DNA of 64,000 nucleotides, from the NCBI GenBank assembly GCA_001464455.1, contig LNEI01000017.1:1-64000 (forward strand), given 5' to 3'. Position 1 is the first letter of the stretch, and each line of letters starts with the position of its first letter. The notes beneath the pieces were generated by a model. That model searched no databases. It saw only the letters and a program-made list of their open reading frames with translations, and had not been told where the DNA came from. A program made the translations under genes and the position numbers. Source of the DNA: Acidobacteria bacterium Ga0077534. Lineage in GTDB: Bacteria; Acidobacteriota; Blastocatellia; Pyrinomonadales; Pyrinomonadaceae. Shown piece after piece: positions 26,205 through 35,734 of the stretch.

Positions 26205-28387
26205 CACCAAAAACTGAATTAGACAGACGTTCTTTTTTGAAAGCCACGCTGCTCACGGGCGGTGCTTTGCTGATCGGCACAAATCTGCCGTTCACATCGC
26301 GTGCCGAAGAAAGATTTGGCATTGAGGCCGAACCGGCAGCTGAGTTTCACCCAAACGCCTTTATAAAAATAGCTCCTGACGGCAAAGTCACAGTCGTTGT
26401 CGGCCAAGCCGAGATGGGCCAGGGCGTGCTGACTTCCCTGCCGATGATCGTTGCCGACGAGCTTGAGGTCGATTGGAAGGATGTCACGTTCGAACACGGC
26501 CCTCCGGGAGCCGCTTTCATCAACCCCGCACTCGGCGGCCAGATCACGGGCGGAAGCGCGAGCATCCGCGGCTTGTTCGATCCGCTTAGAAAAGCAGCCG
26601 CCGCGACCCGCGAAATGCTCGTCACCGCCGCAGCTCAGCAATGGAGTGTTCCAGTCGAGCAATTGAGAGTGCGAAACGGCGAGGTCTTTCATCCGACTTC
26701 GCGACGCACGGCAAAATACGGCACTTTGCTCGCCGCCGCATCGAAAGTCACTCCACCAACCGCTCCTAAGCTTAAGGACGCTAAAGATTTCAAATTCATC
26801 GGCAAAAACGTCAAACGTCTCGACACGCCTGAAAAGGTCAACGGCTCAGGCATCTTCGGCATGGACATAAAAGTGCCGGGAATGCTGACCGCGACGATCA
26901 TGCGTTCCCCGGTGATCGGCGGCAAGGTCAAAACCTTTGACGATTCGGCAGCAAAAGCCGTGAAGGGCGTTCGCCACGTTGTCCAGCTCGAAAGCGGCAT
27001 CGCCATCGTTGCTGACAACTACTGGTCCGCCAAAAAAGGCCGCGACGCTCTGAATGTCGTGTGGGATGAAGGCAAAATGGCTTCCGTTTCTAGCGACAAG
27101 CTTTACCAAGCCGATGTCGCAGCCGCCGCGACCGCCAAGGGCATCGAAGCCAAAAAGATCGGCGACATCGCCGCCGGCAAAGCCAAGGCCGCAAAAACCA
27201 TCGAATCCGTTTACTGGGCACCTTTCCTAGCTCACGCAACGATGGAGCCGATGAATGCGACCGCCGACGTCAAAGCCGACCGCTGCGAGGTTTGGAGCGG
27301 TATTCAGGCCCAGATGGTCGTTCAGCAAATGGTCGCGAAGGAACTTAGCATGCCGCCGGAAAAAGTAACGGTCAATAACACGCTGCTCGGCGGCGGTTTT
27401 GGCAGACGGCTCGGCGAATACGTGATAGACGCCGTCAAGCTTTCGAAATCTGTCGGCAAACCGGTCAAGGTCGTCTGGACCCGCGAGGACGATATGCACG
27501 GCGATTTTTATCGTCCGTCGGCTTACAACAAAATGTCTGCAGGAATTGATGCGGCTGGAAAGCCTGTCTTCTGGCAACACCGCATCGTCAGCCCGTCGAT
27601 CATGGCGACGCTCGGGCCGGGACTTTTCGGTTTTGCCCCGCCGCCTGATCGCCTTGATGACACTTCAACGGAAGGTGCAAGCAATTTGCCGTACGATATG
27701 CAGAATTTGTACGTCGACTGGGTTCGAACCGATCCGGGCGTTCCCGTCGGTTTCTGGCGTTCGGTCGGCAGTTCGCACACAGCTTTTTCGACCGAGTGTT
27801 TTCTCGACGAACTAGCCTTTGAGGCGAAAAAAGATCCACTTGCATTTCGTCTTTCACTTCTCGAGAAGCATCCGCGGCATGCGGGCGTATTGAAGCTGGC
27901 GGCTGAGAAGGCAGGTTGGTACAAGCCGGCACCTAAGGGCATTTTCCGCGGCATCGCGGTTCACGAAAGCTTCGCCAGCTACGTCGCCCAGGTGGCTGAG
28001 GTTTCGGTGGATAAAAAGACCGGCAAGGTAAAAGTCCACCGCATCGTCTGTGCGATCGATTGCGGCCAGGTCGTCAACCCCGACACCGTCGCCGCCCAGA
28101 TGGAAAGCTGCATCATATTCGGGCTGACCGCTGCATTTTACGGTGAGATAACAGTCAAGAACGGCCGTATCGAGCAGCGTAATTTTTACGACTATAAGAT
28201 GCTCCGAATGAACGAAACGCCGAAGATCGAGACCTACATCGTCCCGAGCACAGAAAAACACGGCGGCGTCGGTGAACCCGGCACACCGCCGACGGCTCCG
28301 GCTGTCGTCAACGCGATCTTCGCCGCGACGGGCAAACGTGTGCGTAGCTTGCCAATCAAACCAGCCGATCTTAGGGAGGTGGCGTAA
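26201..28387 (+). CDS. Molybdopterin-binding hydroxylase large subunit (IorB-like)
   Basis: 728 residues starting [18 protein letters not shown], a Tat signal (twin Arg followed by FLK), so the holoenzyme is exported folded to the periplasm. Moco-binding segments visible: [15 protein letters not shown], then [16 protein letters not shown], the substrate-channel HATMEPMN, and GVGEPGTPP with the catalytic Glu near the C-terminus. GGAGGTGG lies 4 nt before the ATG at 26201. The open frame extends further upstream without a stop, but that part overlaps the iron-sulfur gene and is not used. Likely an aldehyde or N-heterocycle oxidoreductase. Confidence 0.93.
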   Translation: MTPKTELDRRSFLKATLLTGGALLIGTNLPFTSRAEERFGIEAEPAAEFHPNAFIKIAPDGKVTVVVGQAEMGQGVLTSLPMIVADELEVDWKDVTFEHGPPGAAFINPALGGQITGGSASIRGLFDPLRKAAAATREMLVTAAAQQWSVPVEQLRVRNGEVFHPTSRRTAKYGTLLAAASKVTPPTAPKLKDAKDFKFIGKNVKRLDTPEKVNGSGIFGMDIKVPGMLTATIMRSPVIGGKVKTFDDSAAKAVKGVRHVVQLESGIAIVADNYWSAKKGRDALNVVWDEGKMASVSSDKLYQADVAAAATAKGIEAKKIGDIAAGKAKAAKTIESVYWAPFLAHATMEPMNATADVKADRCEVWSGIQAQMVVQQMVAKELSMPPEKVTVNNTLLGGGFGRRLGEYVIDAVKLSKSVGKPVKVVWTREDDMHGDFYRPSAYNKMSAGIDAAGKPVFWQHRIVSPSIMATLGPGLFGFAPPPDRLDDTSTEGASNLPYDMQNLYVDWVRTDPGVPVGFWRSVGSSHTAFSTECFLDELAFEAKKDPLAFRLSLLEKHPRHAGVLKLAAEKAGWYKPAPKGIFRGIAVHESFASYVAQVAEVSVDKKTGKVKVHRIVCAIDCGQVVNPDTVAAQMESCIIFGLTAAFYGEITVKNGRIEQRNFYDYKMLRMNETPKIETYIVPSTEKHGGVGEPGTPPTAPAVVNAIFAATGKRVRSLPIKPADLREVA

Positions 28388-28388
28388 A

Positions 28389-29030
28389 ATGAGCATTTTT
28401 TCGAATAAAACATTTGCAAAACTAGGCGTCGTCGCCGTCGCTTGTCTTACGCTGGCCGGCTTTGCTTTATCGGAGCGTCTTGAGGTCTCTCCAGTTGAAG
28501 GCTCCGTGGTCAACGAGGCTGAGATCGCCGCCTCTGCCGATCCGGCAAAAGCGAAAGCTGCTTTTAACGAAGCCGTAAAGGTATTCTTTTCAGCAAGATG
28601 TGCCAATTGTCATCCGGCTGGCGACATACCGACGCAGGGCGATGAGATGACCCCGCACGCGCAGGGCGTGACCCGCGGCAAGGACGGCAAAGGCGTTTAC
28701 GGCATGACCTGCACGACCTGTCATCAGGATTCGAATCTCGAAGGCGAACATATGCCGCCCGGCGTTCCGAACTGGCACATGCCGCCTGCGAACCAGAAGA
28801 TGGTCTTTCAAGGACTGACCGCTCGCCAACTCTGCATACAGCTCAAAGACCCAAAGCGGAACGGCGGCCGCAAGACCCCGAAAGAAGCCATCCACCATCT
28901 CGAAGGAGATCCGCTCGTAACGTGGGCATGGACTCCGGGCAATGGCCGCTCGGTACCGCCAATGAGCTACGAAGATTTTATGAAGGCGATGAACACCTGG
29001 GTCGAAAACGGAGCAGCGTGTCCTGAATAG
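28389..29030 (+). CDS. Dihaem c-type cytochrome, electron acceptor of the hydroxylase
   Basis: 213 residues. An N-terminal membrane or signal segment ([17 protein letters not shown]) is followed by two haem c motifs, CANCH near residue 75 and CTTCH near residue 115. Methionine-rich stretches ([14 protein letters not shown]) may provide axial ligands. It begins 2 bp after the molybdenum subunit stop codon. Its place suggests it takes electrons from the IorAB-like enzyme to the respiratory chain. The [15 protein letters not shown] segment is not from a family I can name. Confidence 0.85.
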   Translation: MSIFSNKTFAKLGVVAVACLTLAGFALSERLEVSPVEGSVVNEAEIAASADPAKAKAAFNEAVKVFFSARCANCHPAGDIPTQGDEMTPHAQGVTRGKDGKGVYGMTCTTCHQDSNLEGEHMPPGVPNWHMPPANQKMVFQGLTARQLCIQLKDPKRNGGRKTPKEAIHHLEGDPLVTWAWTPGNGRSVPPMSYEDFMKAMNTWVENGAACPE

Positions 29031-29047
29031 TCGGCTGCTCATCTTCC

Positions 29048-29264
29048 TGTCGCTGAAGGCGACAAAGATAATAGCCTGGGGTGAAGCGAGGCTTTGCGAG
29101 CGAAACCCCAGGTACTGTTGTAAAAAGAATTCCGACGCTGAAGGCGTCGAACATCTCGTGGCCGGTGTGGCTCCCCTTCAGGGAGCAAAGACCGGACTAA
29201 ACCGTTTCCTGGGGTTTCGCAAAGCCTTCACCCCAAGCTATTATCTGCGTCGCCTTCAGCGACA
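29048..29264. repeat. 217-bp nested palindrome, copy N1
   Basis: Outer arms of 16 bp are perfect inverted repeats (TGTCGCTGAAGGCGAC at 29048-29063, its complement at 29249-29264), and each arm is itself palindromic. Next inside lies a second inverted pair around CCTGGGGTGAAG / CTTCACCCCA. Inside that are hairpins GACGCTGAAGGCGTC and GCTCCCCTTCAGGGAGC, giving a many-armed fold. It fills the gap between the cytochrome and xdhC. The same architecture with partly changed sequence recurs at 37612-37823. Probably a non-autonomous mobile or REP-type element. Confidence 0.85.
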
Positions 29265-29307
29265 AGAGTTTCATTCAAATGAATCGCAGCCTGCGTAATT
29301 TCCAACC

Positions 29308-30213
29308 TTGAAAGAAATAAAAGAGATCCTAAAACACGTATCGGCCCTCGCGGACGGCGAAAAAGCGATCCTCGCTACCGTCGTCGACGTTCGTGGTTCG
29401 GGATACCGCTTGCCCGGAGCTCGAATGCTGATGCTCGAGAACGGCGATACCTTCGGCACCGTTTCGGGCGGTTGTCTTGAGGCCGATGTACTCGAGCGTG
29501 CGAAGAAAATACTAAAAAGCGGCCAGTCCGAGGTTTTTACCTACGACACTACCGGCGACGAAGACTCCGTCTTCAGCATGAACATGGGCTGCCGCGGCGT
29601 TGTCGAGATCCTCCTGGAACCGATCGGCAAGGACAGCGCACTGATCGCCAAAATGCGAGCCGCATATCAAAACCGCGAGCCGTCCGACGAGTTTGAAATA
29701 CCCATCGCCGTCATGCTCTTCGGAGCCGGAGCCGACGCCGTTCCTTTCGTCCGCATCGCGAGCGAACTCGGCTGGCAAGTCACGGTTCACGATCATCGCC
29801 CGGCATTTCTGACCAAAGAAAGATTTCCCGACGCTCAAGATCTCGTCCACCAGATAGTTGATGAACCGCCGCAAATTCACGCTGATGACCGCACCGCCGG
29901 CGTGATCATGACCCACAATTACGCCCGCGACCGGTTCATTCTGCCGGAATTGCTCGCGTCCGACGCCTTCTACGTCGGAGCCCTCGGCCCGAAACGGCGT
30001 ACCGAGCAGCTTCTCGAAGAGATCGCCACTACGGGCCGCACATTCTCCGAAGAAAAACTCGCCCGCCTCTTCGCCCCTGTCGGCCTCGACATCGGTGCCG
30101 ACACGCCCGAGAGTATCGCTCTCTCAATAGTCGGCGAGATCCAAAGCGTCCTAAAGAACCGCAAAGGCACCAGCCTGCGATATCGCGTAGGCTCGATCTA
30201 TGACCGCAGATGA
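29308..30213 (+). CDS. XdhC/CoxI-family molybdenum hydroxylase maturation protein
   Basis: 301 residues. The N-terminal XdhC/CoxI segment has DVRGSGYRLPGARMLM and GTVSGGCLEADVLERA; the middle has the MNMGCRGVVEILLEP signature; the C-terminal Rossmann part has AVMLFGAGADAVPFVRIA and VGALGPKRRTEQLLEE. XdhC binds Moco, promotes its sulfuration and inserts it into the hydroxylase, so it fits the neighbouring IorAB-like genes. The start is a TTG at 29308, since a stop lies four codons before it and the first ATG is deep in the conserved domain. Confidence 0.9.
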   Translation: MKEIKEILKHVSALADGEKAILATVVDVRGSGYRLPGARMLMLENGDTFGTVSGGCLEADVLERAKKILKSGQSEVFTYDTTGDEDSVFSMNMGCRGVVEILLEPIGKDSALIAKMRAAYQNREPSDEFEIPIAVMLFGAGADAVPFVRIASELGWQVTVHDHRPAFLTKERFPDAQDLVHQIVDEPPQIHADDRTAGVIMTHNYARDRFILPELLASDAFYVGALGPKRRTEQLLEEIATTGRTFSEEKLARLFAPVGLDIGADTPESIALSIVGEIQSVLKNRKGTSLRYRVGSIYDRR

Positions 30214-30799
30214 ATCATCGAAAATTGGCGGTTTATTGCTCGCCGCAGGCGGTTCGAGCCGTCTCGGACAGCCAAAACAGCTTATCGAGTTTCGCGGAAA
30301 GACTTTACTCCGCCGCGCCGCTGAAACGCTTGTCGATTCCGGTTGCGACCCGGTGTTGGTCATTCTTGGTGCGGAATTCGAGCGTTCACAAGCAGAGGTT
30401 GGCGACCTGCCGTTAAAGATCTGCGTCAATCCCGAATGGCAAACCGGAATGAGCTCATCACTGACGGCCGGCCTACGAGCGATTATCGAATTAGAGCCCG
30501 AACTAACCGCTGTCGTTGTCACATTATGCGACCAGCCGTATATTTCGACCGTAGACATCGATAGCCTTATATCTGAGTACAAGCACGAAAAAGCTTCAGT
30601 AATAGCCGCCGAGTACAGCGGCAGAACAGGCGTTCCAGCTCTTTTCCCTCGCGAGCTGTTCGGTGAACTCTTAAGTCTGAAAGGCGATAAGGGTGCCCGG
30701 CACATACTTCGCGGCCTCGAGAATGTTAACGCCGTAAAAATGCCCCATGCGGCCTTAGATATTGATACGCCTGACGACCTGCTCGAGATCCGCGAATGA
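30200..30799 (+). CDS. mocA: Molybdenum cofactor cytidylyltransferase (MocA-like)
   Basis: 199 residues. The nucleotide-binding start is GGLLLAAGGSSRLGQPKQL, then CDQPYISTVDI with the metal ligand Asp and ALDIDTPDDL at the end. This is the MocA/MobA-like NTP transferase fold that makes the cytosine dinucleotide form of Moco used by xanthine oxidase-type enzymes. It overlaps xdhC by 14 bp, so the two are coupled. XdhC plus MocA next to an IorAB-like enzyme makes a maturation-plus-enzyme cluster. Confidence 0.87.
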   Translation: MTADESSKIGGLLLAAGGSSRLGQPKQLIEFRGKTLLRRAAETLVDSGCDPVLVILGAEFERSQAEVGDLPLKICVNPEWQTGMSSSLTAGLRAIIELEPELTAVVVTLCDQPYISTVDIDSLISEYKHEKASVIAAEYSGRTGVPALFPRELFGELLSLKGDKGARHILRGLENVNAVKMPHAALDIDTPDDLLEIRE

Positions 30800-30905
30800 T
30801 CCTGAATCAGTTTCGGTCTAAGTGTGTTTAGTATTAAGCTGATGAGAGCGTTTTTTGCATCTGGGCTCGGGGCAAAGACCGTCAAACCTAGGAATGACAT
30901 AAACC

Positions 30906-31964
30906 GTGAAGATCGTATTGATCCTAATTGGGCTGACCGCTATGGCGACAACGTTACTACCGTTGTCTCGAAGCGATGCGTGGTGGGTGCGCGTTTTTGA
31001 CTTTCCGCGGATGCAGATCTACGTGGTAACACTCGCCACTTTCGTTCTCTACGCAATTTTTGCTGTTGATCCGGGGCTCCTCAGCATCATTTTCCTCGTC
31101 GCATTGGCGGGCTGTCTGGCTTATCAGAGCTACATGATGTACCCGTACACTCGGTTTGCGGGCAAACAGGTGCAGGCAACCGTCCGAGCTAACGATGACT
31201 CAACCATTGGCCTGCTGTTCGCCAACGTGTTGCAAGAGAACCGCAACGCGAATGAGCTGATAAAGATCATTCGCGACGCCGATCCGGACGTCATTCTCAC
31301 TGTCGAGACCGATCAGTGGTGGAAGGAAAAACTGAGCGAACTTGAGCAGACTTACCCGCACACGGTCATGCAGCCGCAGGACGACACGTACGGCATGATC
31401 CTTTATTCGCGGCTCGAGCTGATCGATGCCGAGATAAAATTCATGATCGAGGAAAACGTTCCTTCGATTCACGGGCGCGTCCGGCTCAGATCCGGACTCG
31501 AGGTTGAGATCCGTTGTTTACATCCGCCCCCGCCGGTCCCGACCTTTAATGACAGCTCAACCGAACGTGATGTCGAACTGCTGATAGTCGGAAAGGAGAT
31601 CAAAAAGCTCGATCGCCCTGCTGTTGTCTTCGGCGACCTGAACGATGTCGCATGGTCGCGGACCAACTACCTATTCCAGGATATTAGCGGCCTCCTTGAC
31701 CCGCGTGTAGGCCGCGGTTTTTACAACACCTTCCATGCGAAATATCCGTTCATGAGGTTTCCCCTCGACCACTGCTTCCACTCGAATCACTTCAGGCTAG
31801 TCGATTTCCGGCGGCTCGCCTACTACGGCTCAGATCATTTTCCGGTCTACATAAAACTAAGCTACGAACCCGATGCCGAGGTCGAACAGGAAGAACTCGA
31901 AGCGACCGTTTCCCAACAAAAAGAGGCCCAGGAAAAGATCGATGAAAAACTAGCCGAGACTTAG
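30906..31964 (+). CDS. Endonuclease/exonuclease/phosphatase family membrane protein
   Basis: 352 residues starting at a GTG. Three or four hydrophobic helices (about residues 1-80) anchor it in the membrane. The EEP domain follows: a LLFANVLQENRN start, the Glu in ILTVETDQ, the Asp-Asn of GDLNDVAWS and the terminal DHFPVYIK. The C-terminus is a Glu/Gln-rich helix, probably a coiled coil. Such proteins hydrolyse phosphodiester bonds; the substrate is unknown. A hairpin-rich block lies just downstream. Confidence 0.87.
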   Translation: MKIVLILIGLTAMATTLLPLSRSDAWWVRVFDFPRMQIYVVTLATFVLYAIFAVDPGLLSIIFLVALAGCLAYQSYMMYPYTRFAGKQVQATVRANDDSTIGLLFANVLQENRNANELIKIIRDADPDVILTVETDQWWKEKLSELEQTYPHTVMQPQDDTYGMILYSRLELIDAEIKFMIEENVPSIHGRVRLRSGLEVEIRCLHPPPPVPTFNDSSTERDVELLIVGKEIKKLDRPAVVFGDLNDVAWSRTNYLFQDISGLLDPRVGRGFYNTFHAKYPFMRFPLDHCFHSNHFRLVDFRRLAYYGSDHFPVYIKLSYEPDAEVEQEELEATVSQQKEAQEKIDEKLAET

Positions 31965-32059
31965 GCGACTCCATACCCGGTTGCCCGGCGATAAACTGCA
32001 GACAACGATCGTCAAATCTAAGGGGTTGGTACTTAGCCCATTTCTTTAGCTCTACGGGC

Positions 32060-32088
32060 TTGACTCTTTGTCTTTTCTATGATACGCT
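32060..32088 (+). promoter_or_regulatory. Candidate promoter upstream of the four-hairpin array
   Basis: TTGACT (32060-32065) resembles a -35 box, and 17 bp later comes TACGCT preceded by TGA, which fits an extended -10 (TG-N-TANNNT). The predicted start lies near 32095, about 70 bp before the first hairpin of the array at 32166. It is in a gene-free stretch. Weak -10 hexamer, so only a possibility. Confidence 0.35.
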
Positions 32089-32165
32089 GTGCAATCGATG
32101 TTGATATTTGAAAATTAGAAGATCCTCAATCGAATCCTTCTTGCTCAGAATTCGGTCACGGAAGG

Positions 32166-32418
32166 CGTCTCACTTGCCGGCAATTACTTTTTTCGCAGTG
32201 AGACGATTTTTCGTTGTAACTTATTTGTTTAAGACTATTTAGGCCGTCTCACTTTCAGCAAGCAGGTGAGACGGCTTGGGGAAAAGAGGATTTGTTTAGG
32301 ACCTAGTTAGATCGTTCCACTTCCGCTTTGGCATTTTCGCAAGTGGAACGATTTTTCGCTGTAAGTATCTTCTTTTACAACAATTAGCCGTTCCACTTGT
32401 CGCACGTAAGTGGAACGG
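32166..32418 (+). repeat. Array of four regularly spaced hairpins with two stem sequences
   Basis: Hairpin stems begin at 32166, 32243, 32312 and 32388, spaced 77, 69 and 76 bp. Hairpins 1 and 2 share the stem core GTCTCAC/GTGAGAC (32166-32205, 32243-32275); hairpins 3 and 4 share CGTTCCACTT/AAGTGGAACG (32312-32351, 32388-32418), perfect over 11 bp. Linkers are similar between units: hairpins 1 and 3 are each followed by an A/T run then TCG and TGTAA, and the sequences before hairpins 2 and 3 both contain TTTGTTTA then GAC and TTAG. The block therefore arose from duplicated units whose stems changed while pairing stayed intact. The T runs after hairpins 1 and 3 make them terminator-like on the plus strand. 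Confidence 0.8.
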
Positions 32419-32420
32419 TA

Positions 32421-34697
32421 CTAAAGGTTTTTGACGATGTAGTCAGTCATCATCGAATACATGTGATGCACCTGACGAGGTTCGGTCACGCCGTGGCGTT
32501 GGGTTGGGTAGAGCATCAGGTCAAACTGCTTTCCTGCTTTTTGCAGTTCGTACACAAACTGCGTCGTGTTCTGCATGTGCACGTTATCGTCCATCATGCC
32601 GTGGATGATCATGAGGCGGCCGTGTAGGTCTTTAGCGGCTCCGGTTATCGAGTTTTTGTCGTAGCCCGCACGGTTATTCTGCGGCGTCTGCATATAGCGT
32701 TCGGTATAGATCGAGTCGTAGAGACGCCAATCGGTCACCAGGCCTCCGGCGATGCCCATCTTGAACGACTTGCTCCGCGTCATCACGTAAGCAGTCATCG
32801 AACCGCCGTAGCTCCAGCCGTGAAGGCCGATGCGCGAATCGTCGACGTAGGGCAGCGAACGAAGGTAGTTTAGCCCATCTTCGATATCGCGGAGCTCGAG
32901 TTCGTACATGCGTTTGTATATCGGCCAAACCGATTCCTGGCCTTTGCCGCTTGCCGAGCGGTTGTCGCAGACCCAGACGATGTAGCCTTTTTGAGCAAGC
33001 ATCTGGAACCACATCCCGCGATTCCCTCCCCAGCGATTGGCCACCGACGGAGCGTGCGGGCCCGCGTAGGTGAACTGGAACACGGGGTATTTCTTCGACG
33101 GGTCGAAATTCGGCGGCTTGATCATCATCGCCTCCATTTCAAATCCGTCCCGGGTTTTAACGTTAAGGAATTCCGGCGTGCTGTAGCGATAGTCCTGCAG
33201 CGTCGCGGTCCGGTTCTCATTGATGACCCGCTCCAGCGATCCGTCGGCACGGAAAAGCCGCGTTTGCGTCGGGGTTACGACGTTGCTCCAGTTCGATACG
33301 TAGTGCGTGAATCCTTTGTTAAACGCCGCCGCGTGCCAGCCGTCGCCCTTGGAGAGTCGCTGCACCTCGCCCCCCGTAAGCTGGACGCGATAGATATTTT
33401 CGGCAATATGGCTGTCCCGTGTGCCCGAAAAATAGACCCAGCCGGAGTTTTTGTCGACGCCGTAGACGGTACGGACTTCCCACTTTCCGCTGGTCAATTG
33501 CCGGACAAGATTGCCTTCGCCGTCGTAAAGATAAAGGTGCTTCCAGCCGTTTCGCGACGATTCCCAAAGCCACATGCCGTTAGCGGCGGCCGTGTCGACG
33601 AAAACGGGATTATCATTTACTTCGACGGAGGCCGGAGTGGTTTCGGTCAGGATCTTTGAAAATTTACCGGTTGCGACGCTCGCCGAATTTAGGTCGAGAA
33701 AGGTCTGTTCGCGGTTTAGTGCTTGGAACAAGACATTCTTGCTATCCGGCGACCACGCGACGCGAGCGATAAGAAGGTCGTCAGGCTTATAGGTCGCTGT
33801 ATCGACGTATTTTACGGCATCGCCGAGTCTCACGAGTGACGAAGGCAACCGCCCGCCGATCTTCGGGATACGCGCGGCATTCGGTAGGACCGGAGTTTTG
33901 CCAACATCTGCAATTCCGACCTTTACGAGCGGGTTCGGGTCACCGGCCTGCGGATAGCTCGACACCTCGAGGGTCTGATCGGTCGGGATATCGTTGACTA
34001 AGGTGAACTTCGGTACCGGAGACTCATCCAACCGCAAAAACGCGATGTAACGCGAATCCGGCGACCACCAGTAACCCCGTTTCTGCCCGCGGCCATAAAG
34101 CTCTTCCTCGTAAACCCAGTCGAGGTAACCGTTGTAGATCGGCTTGTCACCTTCCTTGCCGTCGCGGGTCAGCTGCTTTTCGCTTCCCTTCGCATCGACG
34201 ACGAAGAGATTATTCCCGCGAACAAAACTGATCAGTTTGCCGTCGGGGCTAAAATCTTGTTCTTTCTCTTCGTCACGGTTGTTCGTTAGCCGCTTTATCG
34301 AGCGAGTCGCCAGTTCGTAGAGCCAGAGATCGCTGGAATTGTTTATGATTATCGCCGTCTCATCGGCATTGAATTGCAAAAACGGCGAATTTGCCAAAGC
34401 CGTAGCGTCCGCCGCTTTAACCCCAACCCTTTGCAACGCCGCCGACAACGAATCGCTGTCAAAGTAAGGAACCGCCTGCGAAGTGATCGCATCCACCCGC
34501 ATCAACTTCCCACCGATCACCTGCTTGAACGAGGCCCCATCGGCAGCCCACTGCACCGAAACCGGAGCCCCCGCAAACCGTACCCGCCGAGCAGGATCAG
34601 GGCTGAAGATGTCGTCGATCGTTAGCAGCTTATCCTGACCGAGGACGACTGATGAAAGGAGAAAGAAAGCGATGAGAACGAACTGTAGCTTTTTCAT
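32421..34697 (-). CDS. S9 family serine peptidase (dipeptidyl peptidase IV-like)
   Basis: 758 residues. A signal peptide (MKKLQFVLIAFFLLSSVVLGQ) leads to a beta-propeller domain (to about residue 480; repeated WSPDSRYIAFLR-type blades) and a C-terminal alpha/beta hydrolase. The catalytic Ser is in GLHGWSYGGSMTAYV, the Asp in IHGMMDDNVHMQNT and the His in PTQRHGV. It cleaves short peptides after proline or similar in the periplasm or outside. The ATG at 34697 is chosen; an upstream extension is not supported by a signal peptide. Hairpin 4 of the array ends 3 bp from the stop codon. Confidence 0.93.
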   Translation of the reverse strand: MKKLQFVLIAFFLLSSVVLGQDKLLTIDDIFSPDPARRVRFAGAPVSVQWAADGASFKQVIGGKLMRVDAITSQAVPYFDSDSLSAALQRVGVKAADATALANSPFLQFNADETAIIINNSSDLWLYELATRSIKRLTNNRDEEKEQDFSPDGKLISFVRGNNLFVVDAKGSEKQLTRDGKEGDKPIYNGYLDWVYEEELYGRGQKRGYWWSPDSRYIAFLRLDESPVPKFTLVNDIPTDQTLEVSSYPQAGDPNPLVKVGIADVGKTPVLPNAARIPKIGGRLPSSLVRLGDAVKYVDTATYKPDDLLIARVAWSPDSKNVLFQALNREQTFLDLNSASVATGKFSKILTETTPASVEVNDNPVFVDTAAANGMWLWESSRNGWKHLYLYDGEGNLVRQLTSGKWEVRTVYGVDKNSGWVYFSGTRDSHIAENIYRVQLTGGEVQRLSKGDGWHAAAFNKGFTHYVSNWSNVVTPTQTRLFRADGSLERVINENRTATLQDYRYSTPEFLNVKTRDGFEMEAMMIKPPNFDPSKKYPVFQFTYAGPHAPSVANRWGGNRGMWFQMLAQKGYIVWVCDNRSASGKGQESVWPIYKRMYELELRDIEDGLNYLRSLPYVDDSRIGLHGWSYGGSMTAYVMTRSKSFKMGIAGGLVTDWRLYDSIYTERYMQTPQNNRAGYDKNSITGAAKDLHGRLMIIHGMMDDNVHMQNTTQFVYELQKAGKQFDLMLYPTQRHGVTEPRQVHHMYSMMTDYIVKNL

Positions 34698-34822
34698 ATA
34701 TTGAAAGAAATGAACAGGATTCACACGGATTTGACGGACGAGCACGGATACTCGAACAGTTTATAGGATTTTCTTATCCGTGTTAATCCGCCGAATCCGC
34801 GTTCATCTGTGTTCCATTCTTT

Positions 34823-35734
34823 CTACGCCTTTGGGTGAGATCGATCGTAAACCTCGATCATTTTTTCCATCGAAACCTGTGTATAGATTTGGGTTGTCGA
34901 CAGCCGGGCGTGGCCAAGCAACTCCTGAATATCACGCAGGTCGGCTCCCTGGTCGAGCAGATGAGTGGCGAAAGTGTGTCGCAGTGAATGCGGTGAGATG
35001 TTATGTATGTCGGCGCATTGTTTGATGTATTTGTCGATCATGCGGCCGACGCTGCGAGTGGTGAGGCGTTCGCCGCGGCGGTGGAGAAATAGGGCATCAG
35101 TTCGCTTTGTTTCGGGTGCGGCGGCGAGGAAAATCGGCCGAGTTTGATCGAGATAGAGCATTACGGACTGTAGAGCCGGCTCGCCAAACGGGACGATCCG
35201 CTGTTTCTTTCTTTTACCCGTCACCCATACGAGCTTTTCGCGAAAATCGACATCCGAGATATTTATCCCGACCAGTTCGCCGACACGGATTCCGGTCGCA
35301 TACAAGAATTCGATGATCGCACGGTCGCGCCGGCCAAGGTCCGTGTTGATATCGGGCGTTTCGATAAAACGAACGGCATCCTCGATCGACAAGTGATTCG
35401 GCAGTTTTCGCTCGATCTTTGGCGTGGCTACCTGTTTTGCCGGATTCGATTCGAGCTTTCCTTCGCGGACGAGAAACTGGAAAAACGTTCGAAGGCTGGC
35501 CAATTTTCTCGCTATCGAAGTCTTTTTATGATCCTCGTGAAGTACAGCTATCCATTCGCGAATCGTCAGCCTGTCGATCTCAGCCACGGGAATATCCGCC
35601 CGCTTTTCGACGCGAAACAGGTGCATCTTAAACTGCCCTAGATCGCTTAAGTAGTTCCGCAGCGTATGCTCCGAAAGGCCGCGTTCGTATCTGAGGTGCT
35701 GTAAGAATTGGGTGATGTTGGCGTCAAGCGTCAT
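34823..35734 (-). CDS. xerC: Site-specific tyrosine recombinase XerC
   Basis: 303 residues. The N-terminal SAM-like domain has [19 protein letters not shown]; the catalytic domain has GIRVGELVG (Arg), [14 protein letters not shown] (Lys), [12 protein letters not shown] (HxxR), [11 protein letters not shown] (His) and IYTQV (Tyr). It resembles the XerC group and would pair with the XerD gene near 1 kb for dimer resolution. It shares 4 bp (ATGA) with the upstream VWA gene, an unusual coupling. Confidence 0.9.
   Translation of the reverse strand: MTLDANITQFLQHLRYERGLSEHTLRNYLSDLGQFKMHLFRVEKRADIPVAEIDRLTIREWIAVLHEDHKKTSIARKLASLRTFFQFLVREGKLESNPAKQVATPKIERKLPNHLSIEDAVRFIETPDINTDLGRRDRAIIEFLYATGIRVGELVGINISDVDFREKLVWVTGKRKKQRIVPFGEPALQSVMLYLDQTRPIFLAAAPETKRTDALFLHRRGERLTTRSVGRMIDKYIKQCADIHNISPHSLRHTFATHLLDQGADLRDIQELLGHARLSTTQIYTQVSMEKMIEVYDRSHPKA

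Noticed and set aside
32166-32418. CRISPR array
   Set aside because: Repeats are not identical 28-37 bp units with unique spacers, stem sequences differ between pairs, and no cas genes are present.
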